Of a stretch of DNA of 64,000 bases, positions 13,031 to 23,540 are shown piece after piece. The notes beneath the pieces were generated by a model. That model did not search any database and had not been told where the DNA came from. It was given only the letters and a program-made list of their open reading frames with translations. The stretch is taken from positions 24,696,899 to 24,760,898 of the forward strand of contig NW_024881282.1 in the NCBI RefSeq assembly GCF_018691265.1, written 5' to 3'. The position numbers and the translations under genes were made by a program. Position 1 is the first letter of the stretch. The number at the start of each line of letters is the position of its first letter. Source of the stretch: Tyto alba. Taxonomy: Eukaryota; Chordata; Aves; Strigiformes; Tytonidae.

Positions 13031-14452
13031 CTCAGGGAAGCTATTAATAGTCTCTGTTGAGGACCTTATATTGCCTCAGTAACATGGATCGTTAATTTTG
13101 CTTTTTAATCATTAAGAAAATACCTTTTTTTGGTGGAATGTTTGGGACAAAGTCAGATGTAAGAAATCTTTCTGGTTTTCTTACTCCTATTGCATTAGCT
13201 GCTAACTAAGTCACTAAGCTCTTAAGTAACTTCTTTCTGATAATTTAGAGCTGATGGAACGACTATATTTGTATATCTACAAATTAGTATGCTGCTAAAC
13301 CATTATTTTGAGTTGTATTGCTTTCTGGACACTCTGTGTTTTTATATGAGAAATCTGGAGCAATAAAACATGCAATACAAACAAATTAAAGGAAGTGTTA
13401 TGGGGATTTACCCAAGGCATTTATACTGTCTGAATACCAGTTCCTAATGAAATTATGAGGAAATAAGTGGAATTTATTTCTGCTGCTAATGTTCATTACT
13501 GTCTCCTTTTAAAAATGTTCACTACAATATTAAGGTGTCTTTTCCTCAAGTTCCCTCTCTCTCTCCAAGGCCAGTAGACAGTTCTGTAGTTTTCTGCTCA
13601 GTGCCATTTTTCCTTTGTTCTTTCTCCTTAAAATCAAACATGGCAAAATAAGCAGCTTCCAGGATAGGCTGTGATTTAGAAAGGATATAAGCAGGGCACT
13701 ATGCACAAAAAATTCGAAGTGGCCTATGGATGGGTTAAAGATAGGAGGTACAGCTCTGGCTGTGTTCCCACCACCAGCCCATGCAATGAAGAACACAAAT
13801 AGTCATTGGTGGCCAGCCCGGGTCCTTATTTTGTCCTAGATGCAGGTGGTTGTCCAAGAGTCACCAGTAACATCAGGATTTACAGATCTTCCCAAGGGTC
13901 TGTGTGCATGTGTGCCACAGAGCCAGGGCTGGAGCCCAGGCAGCTGAACCAGAGCAACCAGAACTTGCCATCTCCGCAAGCCTGCTGCTACCAGCAGCAC
14001 TCTGTAGGAAAAAGTGACTGTGCTTATTTTTGTTGCAAATGATAATTACTGCATCCAAAGATGCACAAATGTCAGCTGCCTGTTCCCAGGGTCAGATGTC
14101 ATCCCGAGCGGGTGTGAACGACTGCCTCCCCGGTCGCCCTCTCTGCTTCCCAACAAAGTACAAGTGCCTTTTCCATGCCCTTGTTCCCTGTCAGGCTGAC
14201 AACACCTGCTCTACCACCGCCTGCTTCTCACCTGGATCCCAGCCTGGACCACCTACCAAGATCTTCCTTGTGCCAGATTAAAAAATGTTTTCCATGTATA
14301 CTGAGCCCTGCATGGCTTTCTCAAAAAAGAACATACTACATTTAGGTAACTGAGGTTATTAATGTAGAAAATCAATGCAGGTTTGTTATGTTCAGAGCCT
14401 TTTAATGTTATGTTCACTAAAGTCTCAGCATAGTGGTCTTTTTCAGTAAAAT
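13031..14452. other. Single-copy DNA, no gene recognised
   Basis: AT-rich to 13.7 kb, then mixed composition with scattered CpG near 14.1 kb (around GAGCGGGTGTGAACGACTG). Open frames are under 90 codons on both strands. No repeat recognised. Confidence 0.6.
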
Positions 14453-14580
14453 CTCTGAGAGGCTTTTTATATCAACAAATCTTAGAAAGCTTTTTTATAT
14501 CAATATTAATCTTATGAAGTCCTTTTTAATATCAGCATAACTCCTGAAGGCTTTTTTAACCATAAAAACCATATCAATGC
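14453..14580. repeat. Degenerate tandem repeat, about 30-bp unit, four copies
   Basis: Four successive units share the pattern TCT-(C/T)-(G/T)-GA-(G/A)-G/A-G-CTTTTTTATATCA followed by an A-rich end. They start near 14453, 14480, 14510 and 14542, and the last is longer and most diverged. No coding capacity. Confidence 0.6.
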
Positions 14581-15102
14581 AGTTTTTAAATTTATTGTGA
14601 ACCATAGTAAAGTAATAACCAAAGCACAAGCAAGCAGTGCATTGCAAAGTATGAATTACAAAAACTGTTGCTCTCTTAATAACCCGAAACTCTACAAAAC
14701 ACTAGTAATGTTGTGGTGGACCTTAAGTACAGCTCTAGAGAATGCAAAATATAATATTATAAACAGAAACTTGTATGAACAGGAACACACCTGTTACAGG
14801 ACAGGAATGAATTTTTTTGGGCCTTGAGTAAGGGCTCATGCTCTCCCCACCATGTAAAACAGCAAGAAGCACAGTGATGAGTAAGACCCATTCATATGAT
14901 TCATGATTTCTCACAACCTCTTCAATTGGACTTTATCTCGCTGTTTTATCATATTTACTATAGAATATGCTCCAGTGCTGACAGCAGTGCAAATGCAATT
15001 ACAATACATCTACATCTCCCATTGCCTCTTCTGCTGCTCTTAATTAGGTACTTTCCCAATGGAGTCTTTCAATGTACAGTTTTTGAAGTGGTAAATGAAA
15101 TC
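14581..15102. other. Single-copy AT-rich DNA
   Basis: No gene or repeat recognised. It ends at the CR1 tail that begins around 15103. Confidence 0.6.
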
Positions 15103-15425
15103 ATGGAATCACAGAATAGTATAAATTAGAAGGGGATCATCTAGTTCAATCTCCACTCAAAGCAGGTCCAACTAGAACATGTTCCCCAGGGCCTTATCCA
15201 GTCAAGTGTTCAATATCTCCAGGGAAGGAATTTTTTTTTCCTTATTATCTGATTGGGATTTTCCTTGGGCCCATTGCCTCTTGTCCCATTACCATCTGCC
15301 TCTGAGAGGGCTCAGGCTCTGTATTATCTGTTGAACCTCTTAAGGCTGAACAAACCCAGCTCTCTCAGCCTCTCCTTGTATGTTCTGAGCTCCAATTCCC
15401 TGACCAGTTTGGTGGCCCTTCACCA
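15103..15425 (-). mobile_element. CR1 LINE relic, 3' end, internally deleted
   Basis: On the plus strand the block starts with the reversed CR1 tail ('AATCATGGAATCACAGAATAG', then 'GGGGATCATCTAGTTCAATCT'). It continues through 'CAGGGCCTTATCCAGTCAAGTGTTCAATATCTCCAGGGA' and later 'GGCTGAACAAACCCAGCTCTCTCAGCCTCTCC', all characteristic of antisense avian CR1. A stretch is missing around the T-run at 15231. It is a 5'-truncated, dead copy. Confidence 0.85.
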
Positions 15426-16866
15426 GACTTGCATCAGACAGGTAGCATGCAGGGAGTTTGATAATGTTATGGAGCAGGGAGTTTAGACACTCCTGCATAG
15501 TGGAGAGTATGGGAGGAAAGATGGAGAAGTTACTGTTTACAGGTATCCTAAAATAGGAAGAGAGTCTGAAGATGATCCATGCAGAGTAAGGGGTGCTGCT
15601 GTGGAAATGGAGTGAATTAACTTCTGCTTTGCTCTGCAGGGATACCACTTACATCAACCATTGCCAGTGATTACCTAATTTGATTGTAAAGAAGAAAACA
15701 GAAGCAATGTTGAAGGAGCTTGTGGAGTCCTCTTTGAAGCATGGGAGCATGGCTTAGAAAGGTGAGGAGTTCTGGAGATAAGAGAAGGACAAGGGTTTGG
15801 AGGGCAGGACTGAATGGAGTGCAAACCAGATCCTGAGAGCTTTAAGGGATATGCGCCCCGATCCACCGGTTTTGGTGAAGCCCAAGAGGCTTGTGTACAG
15901 TCTTGGAGTGACTAAAATGTATCTGGCTGCCACAGGGAGGTAATATAAATGGACAGGGATGTGCAGTGGACAGTATGAACAGCCAACCTGGGCTGCTGGG
16001 TGGCATATTCCAAAGCTGCTTTTGGCCTCCCAACTTCCCCCATTCAAACACAACACCAAAAGGATCACCAGCACCAGGATTAGAGCCACATGAGAGGGGA
16101 AATGTCTCCCCATCAGTCTCCTTGCAGCCAACTATTGGGCTGTGACAGTGCTGCTCAAGATCCCAGACACCTCAAAGAGAAAAGATTTCTCTTGCGGCCT
16201 TGGTCAGCTGCAGGTCCAGCCACAGCCTTCAGCTCCCTTTCAGTGCTCTTTACTTTGCTTGCACAGTTCAGAATGTTTTAGTCTCGGTATTTTGTGCCTG
16301 TGACCCATACACTTTGATGGTGCTTTAAGGGCAATATGGTCAGACTCTTATTTGCAGGCAAGCTTTGTTTGGCTAGCTGAGTGCCTCTAACACACATGAC
16401 ATGAGCCTTGCATAGGTGTGCAACCAGCCATGGCCTGCAGGTTTGGGCTTTCAAACAGACCTCGCACTAAGCTGCACTGGAGGTTGACAGTGGTAAAGGT
16501 TCTCAAAATCAGGCAGCGCGAGTGCCACGTGTTCCCCAGGTCTGTCACGCACAGCTGTCCCCGTGGGTGATCGGCATGCACTGCTCTCACCAAAAGTCTC
16601 ACGCTGCCTAGCTGGGAAGGCCCCCATCCTACCCCTCCCCGCTTATCCTCCCTGCCAGGTAGTCTCAAGCAGCATGTGAAAACCTTCTGGTTCTTTCTTC
16701 AAGGTATCTGGAGATAAACATGTTCCTGGTAGTTATCACTGAGGGGTGTTTAGGTTGCTGGAAGTACTCTGCAAGTCTTTGAGCCTCTGCCTCCCAGCTG
16801 TCAGCCCCACACCCTCTGTGTTTGCAGCTGGTGCAGGAGACAACATGCCATCTTAATTTAAGGCAG
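15426..16866. other. Single-copy DNA of intermediate GC
   Basis: No gene recognised. A 125-codon minus-strand frame (15754-16131) has no similarity I know and no context. It borders the LTR at its right end, where GGCAG (16862-16866) is the left target-site duplication. Confidence 0.55.
16862..16866. repeat. Left 5-bp target-site duplication of the LTR
   Basis: GGCAG immediately before the LTR start, identical to GGCAG at 17938-17942 directly after its end. Confidence 0.9.
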
Positions 16867-17022
16867 TGTCCTGGGTTGAGTGAGTGGTGGAGTTTTTTGG
16901 TGGCAGGGGAGGGGGCTACAGGGGCGGCCCCCTGTGAGAAGCTTCTCGAAGCTCCCCCAGCTCCACGTCAGCTCCACCTCTGCACCAAAACTGACCCCAT
17001 CAGCTGCGCCTCTGCGATAACG

Positions 17023-17030
17023 TATTTAAG
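17023..17030 (+). promoter_or_regulatory. LTR TATA box
   Basis: TATTTAAG followed by AAGGGA, about 156 bp into the LTR. The same motif and flank are found on the opposite strand in the sister LTR (46911-46918), which supports its role as the U3 core promoter. Activity today is unknown. Confidence 0.7.
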
Positions 17031-17385
17031 AAGGGACGTGGTGAGGAGCAGTGGGACTGGTGAGGAGGAGTTGCTGCAGCTGCGTAAACACCAAGGTCAG
17101 TGGAGGAATGGAGGAAGAAAGGTGGGGGGAGGTGTGCCGGAGCAGACACCCCCCTGTATCCTGTGGTGAGACGGCAGGGCGCCCCCCGCTGCTACCCATG
17201 GAGATCTACGGTGGAGCAGACACTGATTTATGGCGTGTGGCTTCTGCTTGCAATAATCAAGGTTCTGTGCCCGAAGAAGGCCGGGGTCTCATGGGAAAAG
17301 GCATCCCCGCTGCTGTAATTCAGCGCTGGGAGGATTGCAGCATGCGGGGGAGTCCCACGCCGGAGCAGCTCGGGAAGGGCTGCAG

Positions 17386-17540
17386 CCGTGGGAGGGAATC
17401 CAGTCGGAGGAAGTTAGTGACCCATGACGGAGCAGTGTGGGGAACGCTGCGGCCCGTGGGAGGGACTCATGTCGGAGAAAGTTTGTGGAGGACTGTCTGC
17501 TGTGAGAGGGGGACCACGATGGAGCGGGAGGAACAAGTTC
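17386..17540 (+). repeat. Degenerate tandem repeats inside the LTR
   Basis: Two clear units begin with CCGTGGGAGGGA at 17386 and 17454 (68 bp apart), each followed by a TCGGAG(G/A)AAGTT motif. A third, weaker unit follows (GTGAGAGGGGGACCACGATGGAGC, near 17502). They account for the length and the open frames of this LTR. Confidence 0.6.
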
Positions 17541-17743
17541 TGGACACTCCCCTCACCGAAGATAAGGGAAGTGGCAGCGCTGACTGCACCCCCCATTCCC
17601 TGCCCCTGCACCGCTGGGGGAGGAGGTAGAGATATCGGGAGCAGAACTGAGCCCGGGAGGAAGGGAGGGGTGGGGGGAAGGTGTTCTCAAGATGTGGCAA
17701 TGCTTCTCACTGTCCTACTCTGTTATGTGTTGTTAGTGTCTGT

Positions 17744-17749
17744 AATAAA
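17744..17749 (+). terminator. LTR polyadenylation signal AATAAA
   Basis: AATAAA followed by a T/G-rich stretch (GTATGTTTTTATTTT). It lies where the sister LTR has the variant ATTAAA, and marks the likely R/U5 side of the element. Confidence 0.7.
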
Positions 17750-17937
17750 TGTATGTTTTTATTTTCCTTCCCCTAACAAGTCTGCCTCTTGCTCGTGATC
17801 ATAAAGGGGAATTTTTCCCCATCCCAGTCCTATCTCAAACCCCAAACCTGGCTCTCTGTCCCTTCTCATTGCCGGAGGGGAAGGGAGAGAGACCTGCTGC
17901 ATTGTGGTTGGCTGCCAACCAGGCCTAAACCATGACA

Positions 17938-17942
17938 GGCAG
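17938..17942. repeat. Right 5-bp target-site duplication of the LTR
   Basis: GGCAG directly after the LTR end, identical to the left copy at 16862-16866. Confidence 0.9.
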
Positions 17943-18188
17943 ATACTGCTCAGTGGCCTCAAGCCTTCTGCGTGGTGCTGGCCATTTATGCTTAAAAGCA
18001 AACTCTGCTGTCCTCATGTTTGCATGGTAGTTGAACAGTTCTCCAGGAGACACAACCGTCCTGTAAGAAGTGTACTTGGATGGGGCAGTGAGGCTCACGG
18101 AGACTCTCCCAGGGTAAGAGACGAGGAGATGACACCATGAATATCCATGTTACTGGTTAGATTGGCAATCAGCCTCCCTTCTCCATCG

Positions 18189-18282
18189 TTTTTTTTTTTT
18201 TTGTTTATTTTTTTTTTGTTTGTTTTTTGTTTTTTGTTTTTTGTTTTTTTTGTTGTTGTTTGTTTGTTTGTTTGTTTGTTTT
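18189..18282. repeat. T-rich and (TTTG)n simple repeat
   Basis: About 94 bp made of T runs broken by single Gs, ending in a regular TTTG array (about six units), then TTTTAATTTAGG. Read on the other strand it is A-rich, but no retrocopy adjoins it. Confidence 0.9.
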
Positions 18283-19689
18283 AATTTAGGGACTGGTTGA
18301 ACACCTCTAATAATTCCACTATGCAAAACATTTCGGGAACAAGCCATGTTATTACTGTGCTTCAAGGGCAGGACCACTGCTGGAGGCAGTGACCCCTTCC
18401 TGGTTCAGAAGCTCCATGACATTGTCCATGACATATATACATGAAAGGGCAAAAAAAGAAAGGCTCCAATAGACTTGCTTTCAGTGTCTGCCAGTGCATG
18501 TAAGTGGCAGTTCATGCCTTCTGTATTTGGGACCTTTATAGTTTTATCAGAGGAATTGCTCTTTCTATGTGGCCCAGGAATAGTTGTTTAATTAATTAGA
18601 GTATTTTTGTGGGTTTTGAGGTGTAAAAACTGACAATCAAAATGGAAGAATTATTTCCTTTTCACCTTGTGTGGGTGTCAGCATGTCTGAAACCTTGAGG
18701 GCCACATTGTGATCACTGTCTGTTCAAAATGGGAAATTTGCAGGGTTACACTTCAGTAAAAATGACCCAGTTCTGCATCTCTCGCTTTGCAACTGGCAGA
18801 ATCACAGCTGCTCTATGCCTGTGTGAAGCATGTTCCTTCTGCACAGGGCACGTCTCTTAGCAGCTGGCTTGTGGGCATGTGTACATCAAAAAGAAATCAC
18901 TTAAACATGTGAAAAAAAAAATAACAGGTTGATTTTGTTAAAGGAAAAAAAAAAATAGCAATTTTTCTGTCTCACTCTCACCTAACTGTAGCAGTTGTGT
19001 AGAGGTGTCTGGCTTGCAGCTTAGTGTGCTGGTCCATGAGTTGTTCCCCACTGAGAAAGACCCGTCCTTGCAATCAGAGCGGGATGTTGGGGTAGCACAG
19101 ATATAGCTCCATGCTTTCCCTAAAAGAGCCTGTGTGCAATGCATTGTGTAGTCTACCAGCTTGCAAAAAATCAGCTGAGAAATCTCTGCTGCGACATCTC
19201 TGCCAGTAGAAAAGGCAGCCCCCATTTTACAACACAAAGCAGATTAACTGGATCAATCAAACTAAAGCAATCTTTAGATATGAGAAAATCTGTGCAGTAG
19301 TTTGCATGGACCTTCCTGTAAAATCTATGTTATTTTATTTTTCAGATAAATTCCAGTCTCCTCCAATTAAACCAGCATTTTTACTGTGATACGTGTACCG
19401 CTTAAGAGATGAGGCTTTTTCCTATTTTATTTGTGTAGTTTAATTTCAGCTTTGAATTTTTAAACAAGTGTAATAAATTGTGACAGAGTGCAGTGTTCAT
19501 TCAACATCTGGATGCTTTTGTACATTTCTTAGCTCATTATGATAATTAATACCAATTTACTATGTTTCTGAGATTTTTAAAGGCCATCTACATTGCTAAC
19601 ATTTCTGCCCTTCTCGGAAGTGAAGAATTTTTAAATCATTTCTCCCAGTTAGAGTTACAGATATGTCAGATGGTTTTATGAATGTTGTG
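18283..19689. other. Single-copy AT-rich DNA
   Basis: No gene recognised. Short A-runs occur at 18911-18920 and 18943-18954. The 99-codon minus-strand frame at 18938-19237 has no known similarity. Confidence 0.6.
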
Positions 19690-20050
19690 ATGACTTTGAC
19701 TCATTGTGAGCTCCAGAATATTGGGCGGGGTTTCAATACCTGTAAGAAAGATGGGGACAAAATTTTTAGCAGGGCCTGTCATGATAGGACAGTGGGTAAT
19801 GGTTTTAAATTAAAAGAGGATAGATTCAGACTAGGTATAAGGAAGAAATTTTTTACAGTGAGAGTGGTGAAACACTGGAACAGGTTGCCCAGAGAGGTGG
19901 TAAGTGCCTCATCCCTGGAAACATTCAAGGTGAGGTTGGACGGGGCTCTGAGCAGCCTGATGTAGTTGAAGATGTCCTGGTGCACTGCAGTGGGGTTGGA
20001 ATAGATGACCTTTAAAGGTTCCTTCCAAGCCAAACTATTCTGTGATTCTA
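19690..20050 (+). mobile_element. CR1 LINE relic, 3' end with last part of ORF2
   Basis: This is the best-preserved CR1 piece here. The reading frame 19663-19965 runs through the CR1 ORF2 C-terminus: it contains FRLGIRKKFFTVRVVKHWNR, then LPREVV, SLETFK, and RLDGALSSLM before the stop. The 3' untranslated tail follows, with GGTTGGAATAGATGACC and CCTTCCAAGCC, and ends in the CR1 octamer repeat (ATTCTGTG ATTCT). It is 5'-truncated, as most CR1 copies are, and so not able to move. In birds this LINE encodes a reverse transcriptase-endonuclease upstream of this part, absent here. Confidence 0.92.
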
Positions 20051-23001
20051 CTCTCCAGTGAAAAGGTTCAGAGAGCGGATAAATCATGACAGAAGTAGCA
20101 GCAATAACAATAAAGTCCTTGAAAACCTCATGAGGACTCTCCTTTTCCAGAAAACTCAGTGAGACCACCTTGTCTTCATTATGCTATCCATTTTCACTGC
20201 TGTATGCCTGTATCTTGGTACAGTAAAATCTATATTAGACCTCTTAAGATCATCACTAAACATGAATAGCAAAGAAATACCTTACAGATCAAAGTACTCC
20301 AGAAAATTATGGCTCCCTTTTCGAAGACAGGCCACATGCACTCATTTCCTGGAACATGTCCTCCATGCACACAGAGTGGACTAAGTGGACAAGGGCAAAA
20401 TTTACCTTAGAGACACTGATGTCCTGAAATAGCAGCCTAATTTTGGCTCTGTGAACTGTCCCATGATGGAACATCTCTCCTCACTGACGTTTGGCTGTGG
20501 CCCTGAGAGACCAGCCTCTCCAGGGAAGAGCTACTCTATGAATCCCTCTCTTAACACCAGTTGGGACTGTTGCTTTCCTCCTGCCTGACTTCTAGTTAGA
20601 GCTAAGTAGAACATGCGCAGACTTGTTGGATTACTTACTTAGTTTAAGTCTGTCCCTTATTTTTTGAAGTGTCCCTGAGAGTGATTACATCTCCCTTTTT
20701 CTGTGCGTCATCACTTCAGCTGCTGCATGAGTAAAATACTGGTTGACTCAACCCAACTTTTGCAGAGCCCTGATAAACAATATATTGATTAAGCGTTGTT
20801 TTCAGAGTAGAGAAACCCAGGGTCATAACAAAAACTAAAGAAAAATCTCAAAACCTCTTTTTTTATCCTTGAGCTGTCCTTAGTATTCACTGAAATGCAC
20901 ATCAGTGGGAAGAATGACAAACACAGCTTTGTGTTTCTAGTTTGACTATTAAACATCTTATGAATAGCATTAATGAAACTGTACTCAGAGAAAAAAAGAC
21001 TTATGGAAGTGTTTTCTTTTAGCCTACAAATACTTTCCACACACTAACATTATATATTTATTGCAAGATGGGTTGGAGCTACAGAAAAAGTTTTTTACAT
21101 CCAGTAATGTACTACCTCTTTCTGGCTTGGCCTTGGTTGTTCCTAGGTAGACCCCTTGCCAATGCTCTGTGGAAATTTTCATGGAAATTTAGGAACTTTG
21201 AAAAAGAAGGATGATGAGCTGTTCTGTACTGGCAGGAGGAGCACTTTTAGCACTAATGATTAGCAGAGGGAAAGTGTCTGAGCCCTGTGGTAGAACTACA
21301 AAGACAGAAGTTTTCCTGTGGAGCTTAGCAGACTGACCAGGACTGAATCACAGTGGAGACTTGAGGGGAAGACATTCTCAAATAAGCCTAATGTGAGGGA
21401 CTCAGTGAAAGTTTGCTGGAAGTCTGCAGTGTGAAGATTGAAGAGATTGATCAGAAAAAGATTAAGATCTGGGAATGATTGAGAAGAAGTGTGAGTAATT
21501 CCTCTGGAGCGAGTTCTGAGTTATGTTTGCTGAAGGCTGTTTCATCTTCCCAGCAATCCTTTTTGAAATAAAGTTGTATGTACTGATCTCAAACATCGTG
21601 ATTTACAGATATGCACAAAGAGTGCATCCTAAATTTTTATGACTGCATATGAATATATGTTCTACTGCCTGTGAAACACAAAATGATACATTGGTCTGAA
21701 TTTACAGGAGACCTGAAGTCTACCCAAAAGAATTACAGCTAGTATTATCCGAGTACTCCAACTTTTGTTAGCTAAAGAAGATCCATCATATATATCACTA
21801 GGGAATAAGTAGCAGTGTGGGACACAACATTTTGGGCTTGTTCACTCAACATGTAGAGGTACAGAGCTGTCAAAGTGATCATCATCTAACTTTGTGCCCA
21901 AATATTGTTCCTGTGTGCTTGGTTCTTTGAATTTCATCTTTGCATGGATTGTGACCGTGATAATGACTGCAATGGTTACATCTCATCAATAAGGAAAGAT
22001 ACGCCCTTGCATCTAACAAGATGCTCTGCAACTTATGATATAAATGATAGTATGATTTTGAATTAATCAGTGAAGACAGGAAAACTGTCAGATGAAAAAA
22101 CAGCTTGTAAATGCAGGTTGTAAAAATAACTTTACTTCTAAGAATTAAACTCTTGAAATGATTTTTTTTTTTTTTTATTTTGCTGCTAAAACAACATAAT
22201 GACTGGTGCAGAAGCAAGAAAAGTGGACTGTAGAATACCAGATGTCTCTGGATATCTGTAGGTCTTCATATAGCTATCACTTGATCATGACAGGAAATTA
22301 AATAGTACTATTTTCTAAGATTCATTCACATTTAAAATAATACAGTGGAAACTGATGCTATTGCCAAAATAAGATTAATTGTTTTTTTTCAATTGAGAAA
22401 GCAATTAAAGGGTTCATTGAAAAATGCATACTTCCTTTTGTGGTCAATGATTCCTCAAACCGTTAAATGTCAAAATGCTTTTCATAGCTTTTTACCAAAT
22501 AGTTGAAAGGGAAATCATACATTGTGTGATTACTTTTAAGACAACAATGAAGCTGAGGAAAGAGAATGAATATTTACTTCAACCCAATTGTTTATCTCCC
22601 ATCATGAAAATAACCTGTGGGCAACTCATCATTTGACCTTGAAACCTTTGCATCAAGATTCTTCAATTGCTTTTCATTATTTACCAAAGGAATTTCAGAA
22701 TTGCCAGAAGTTATTTTATTTTGTTAACACGAATGCATAGAAATGTTGAGGCATATCCTCTCTGCACCCCGTCATTGAAAGGATCTGAAATTGCTTTTCA
22801 CTATGGAGTATAATAAGTGTATATTAAGTGAAGATTTCCTGGTTGAGATTTAAAAATTTTTAAAGTTGTGTAGACAAAGATAATGATTAAGAGAATTAGG
22901 TGCCTAAATATTATTTAAATTTATCTCATACTATATTCCAAATGTTTAGGATACATCCTTAAAATAAGAAGCAACAGATCCCATATACCTCAAAGTTTAT
23001 G
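20051..23001. other. Single-copy, very AT-rich DNA
   Basis: No gene recognised. A T-run lies at 22162-22176. The stretch at 22370-22740 has the look of a conserved non-coding block (see findings). The block at 21110-21570 ends in an AATAAAG motif with no recognised owner. Confidence 0.6.
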
Positions 23002-23007
23002 ACTTAA
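23002..23007. repeat. Left 6-bp target-site duplication
   Basis: ACTTAA directly before the LTR, identical to ACTTAA at 23535-23540. Confidence 0.9.
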
Positions 23008-23071
23008 TGTGGAGCGGCGGAGGAACGATATGCCAAGACGGACTCAATGTGGGTGATAGAGCATCGATTTT

Positions 23072-23077
23072 TTTATT
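23072..23077 (-). terminator. LTR polyadenylation signal AATAAA
   Basis: AATAAA on the minus strand, within CCAATAAAAAAAT, 16 nt downstream of the TATA box. Confidence 0.65.
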
Positions 23078-23092
23078 GGTCCAGGGTACATA

Positions 23093-23100
23093 TATTTATA
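23093..23100 (-). promoter_or_regulatory. LTR TATA box
   Basis: TATAAATA on the minus strand, positioned toward the 3' part of the LTR as expected when U3 makes up most of its length. Confidence 0.65.
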
Positions 23101-23215
23101 CAGACAACGATAATTATTATGCCCACTAGTCACTAGCTGATTGGCTTAAGTTCTAAAGGTTGTGTTCGCACGGTCCACCTACTTGCAGTTAGCTAACAGC
23201 ACAAGCTTCTCAGAA

Positions 23216-23377
23216 CACTAAGTTTCTCAGGCCACTATTTCTAATTCCTCTTAACTTGTTTTCGATACACAATGGTACCATACCACGAAGTTTCTCAGGC
23301 CAATGGTACCATAACACTAAGTTTCTCAGGCCACTATTTCTAATTCCCCTTAACCTGTTTTTGACACACCACGGTAC
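23216..23377. repeat. Imperfect direct duplication within the LTR, 99-bp period
   Basis: CACTAAGTTTCTCAGGCC followed by ACTATTTCTAATTCC occurs at 23216 and again at 23315. A third, partial 'GAAGTTTCTCAGGCCAATGG' unit lies between them near 23287. The two main units differ by several substitutions, so the duplication is not recent. Confidence 0.8.
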
Positions 23378-23534
23378 ACAAGGCCGAAGCATCCTTGACA
23401 TTCTCCATGTATCAGCAGCTGTGAGCAGCTGCAGGCAAACCCTAGTGAGGCCCAGCATCAGCCCCTAGAACAGGCTCTGATCATACAATTGCTCGGTGGG
23501 CTCAGGACCCTTGTCTCTGAGCCATTCTCCAACA

Positions 23535-23540
23535 ACTTAA
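23535..23540. repeat. Right 6-bp target-site duplication
   Basis: ACTTAA directly after the LTR. The host sequence that follows (TGTG) happens to match the first four LTR bases, so the apparent identity extends to 10 bp. Confidence 0.9.

Larger units (their letters stand above)
16867..17937 (+). mobile_element. Solo LTR of an ERVL-type endogenous retrovirus
   Basis: The element begins TGTCCTGGGTT and ends AACCATGACA, an imperfect inverted terminal repeat with TG...CA ends. It is flanked by a perfect 5-bp target-site duplication, GGCAG, at 16862-16866 and 17938-17942. A 5-bp duplication is typical of ERVL-type integration. A TATTTAAG box (17023-17030) and AATAAA (17744-17749) followed by a T-rich tract set the plus orientation and imply a long R region of roughly 700 nt. 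The body holds degenerate repeats with a recurring CCGTGGGAGGGA motif (17386 and 17454). The 192-codon open frame at 17051-17629 is a by-product of this GC-rich repeat body. No gag, pol or env is adjacent, so it is a solo LTR left by recombination. It is the same family as the element at 46088. Confidence 0.92.
23008..23534 (-). mobile_element. Solo LTR of an ERVK-type endogenous retrovirus
   Basis: On the plus strand the element starts TGTGGAGCGGCGG and ends CTCCAACA, so in its own sense it reads TGTTGGAG ... CTCCACA. It is flanked by a perfect 6-bp duplication, ACTTAA, at 23002-23007 and 23535-23540. A 6-bp duplication is typical of ERVK/betaretrovirus-like integration. On the minus strand TATAAATA (23100-23093) is followed 16 nt later by AATAAA (23077-23072), the compact promoter and poly(A) layout known for LTRs with a very short R region. 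An internal 99-bp imperfect duplication is present (23216 and 23315). No retroviral genes adjoin it. I do not assign it a named family. Confidence 0.9.

Noticed and set aside
19663..19965. 100-codon plus-strand open frame as a host gene
   Set aside because: It contains the CR1 ORF2 C-terminal pattern (KHWNRLPREVV, RLDGAL) followed directly by the CR1 3' tail.
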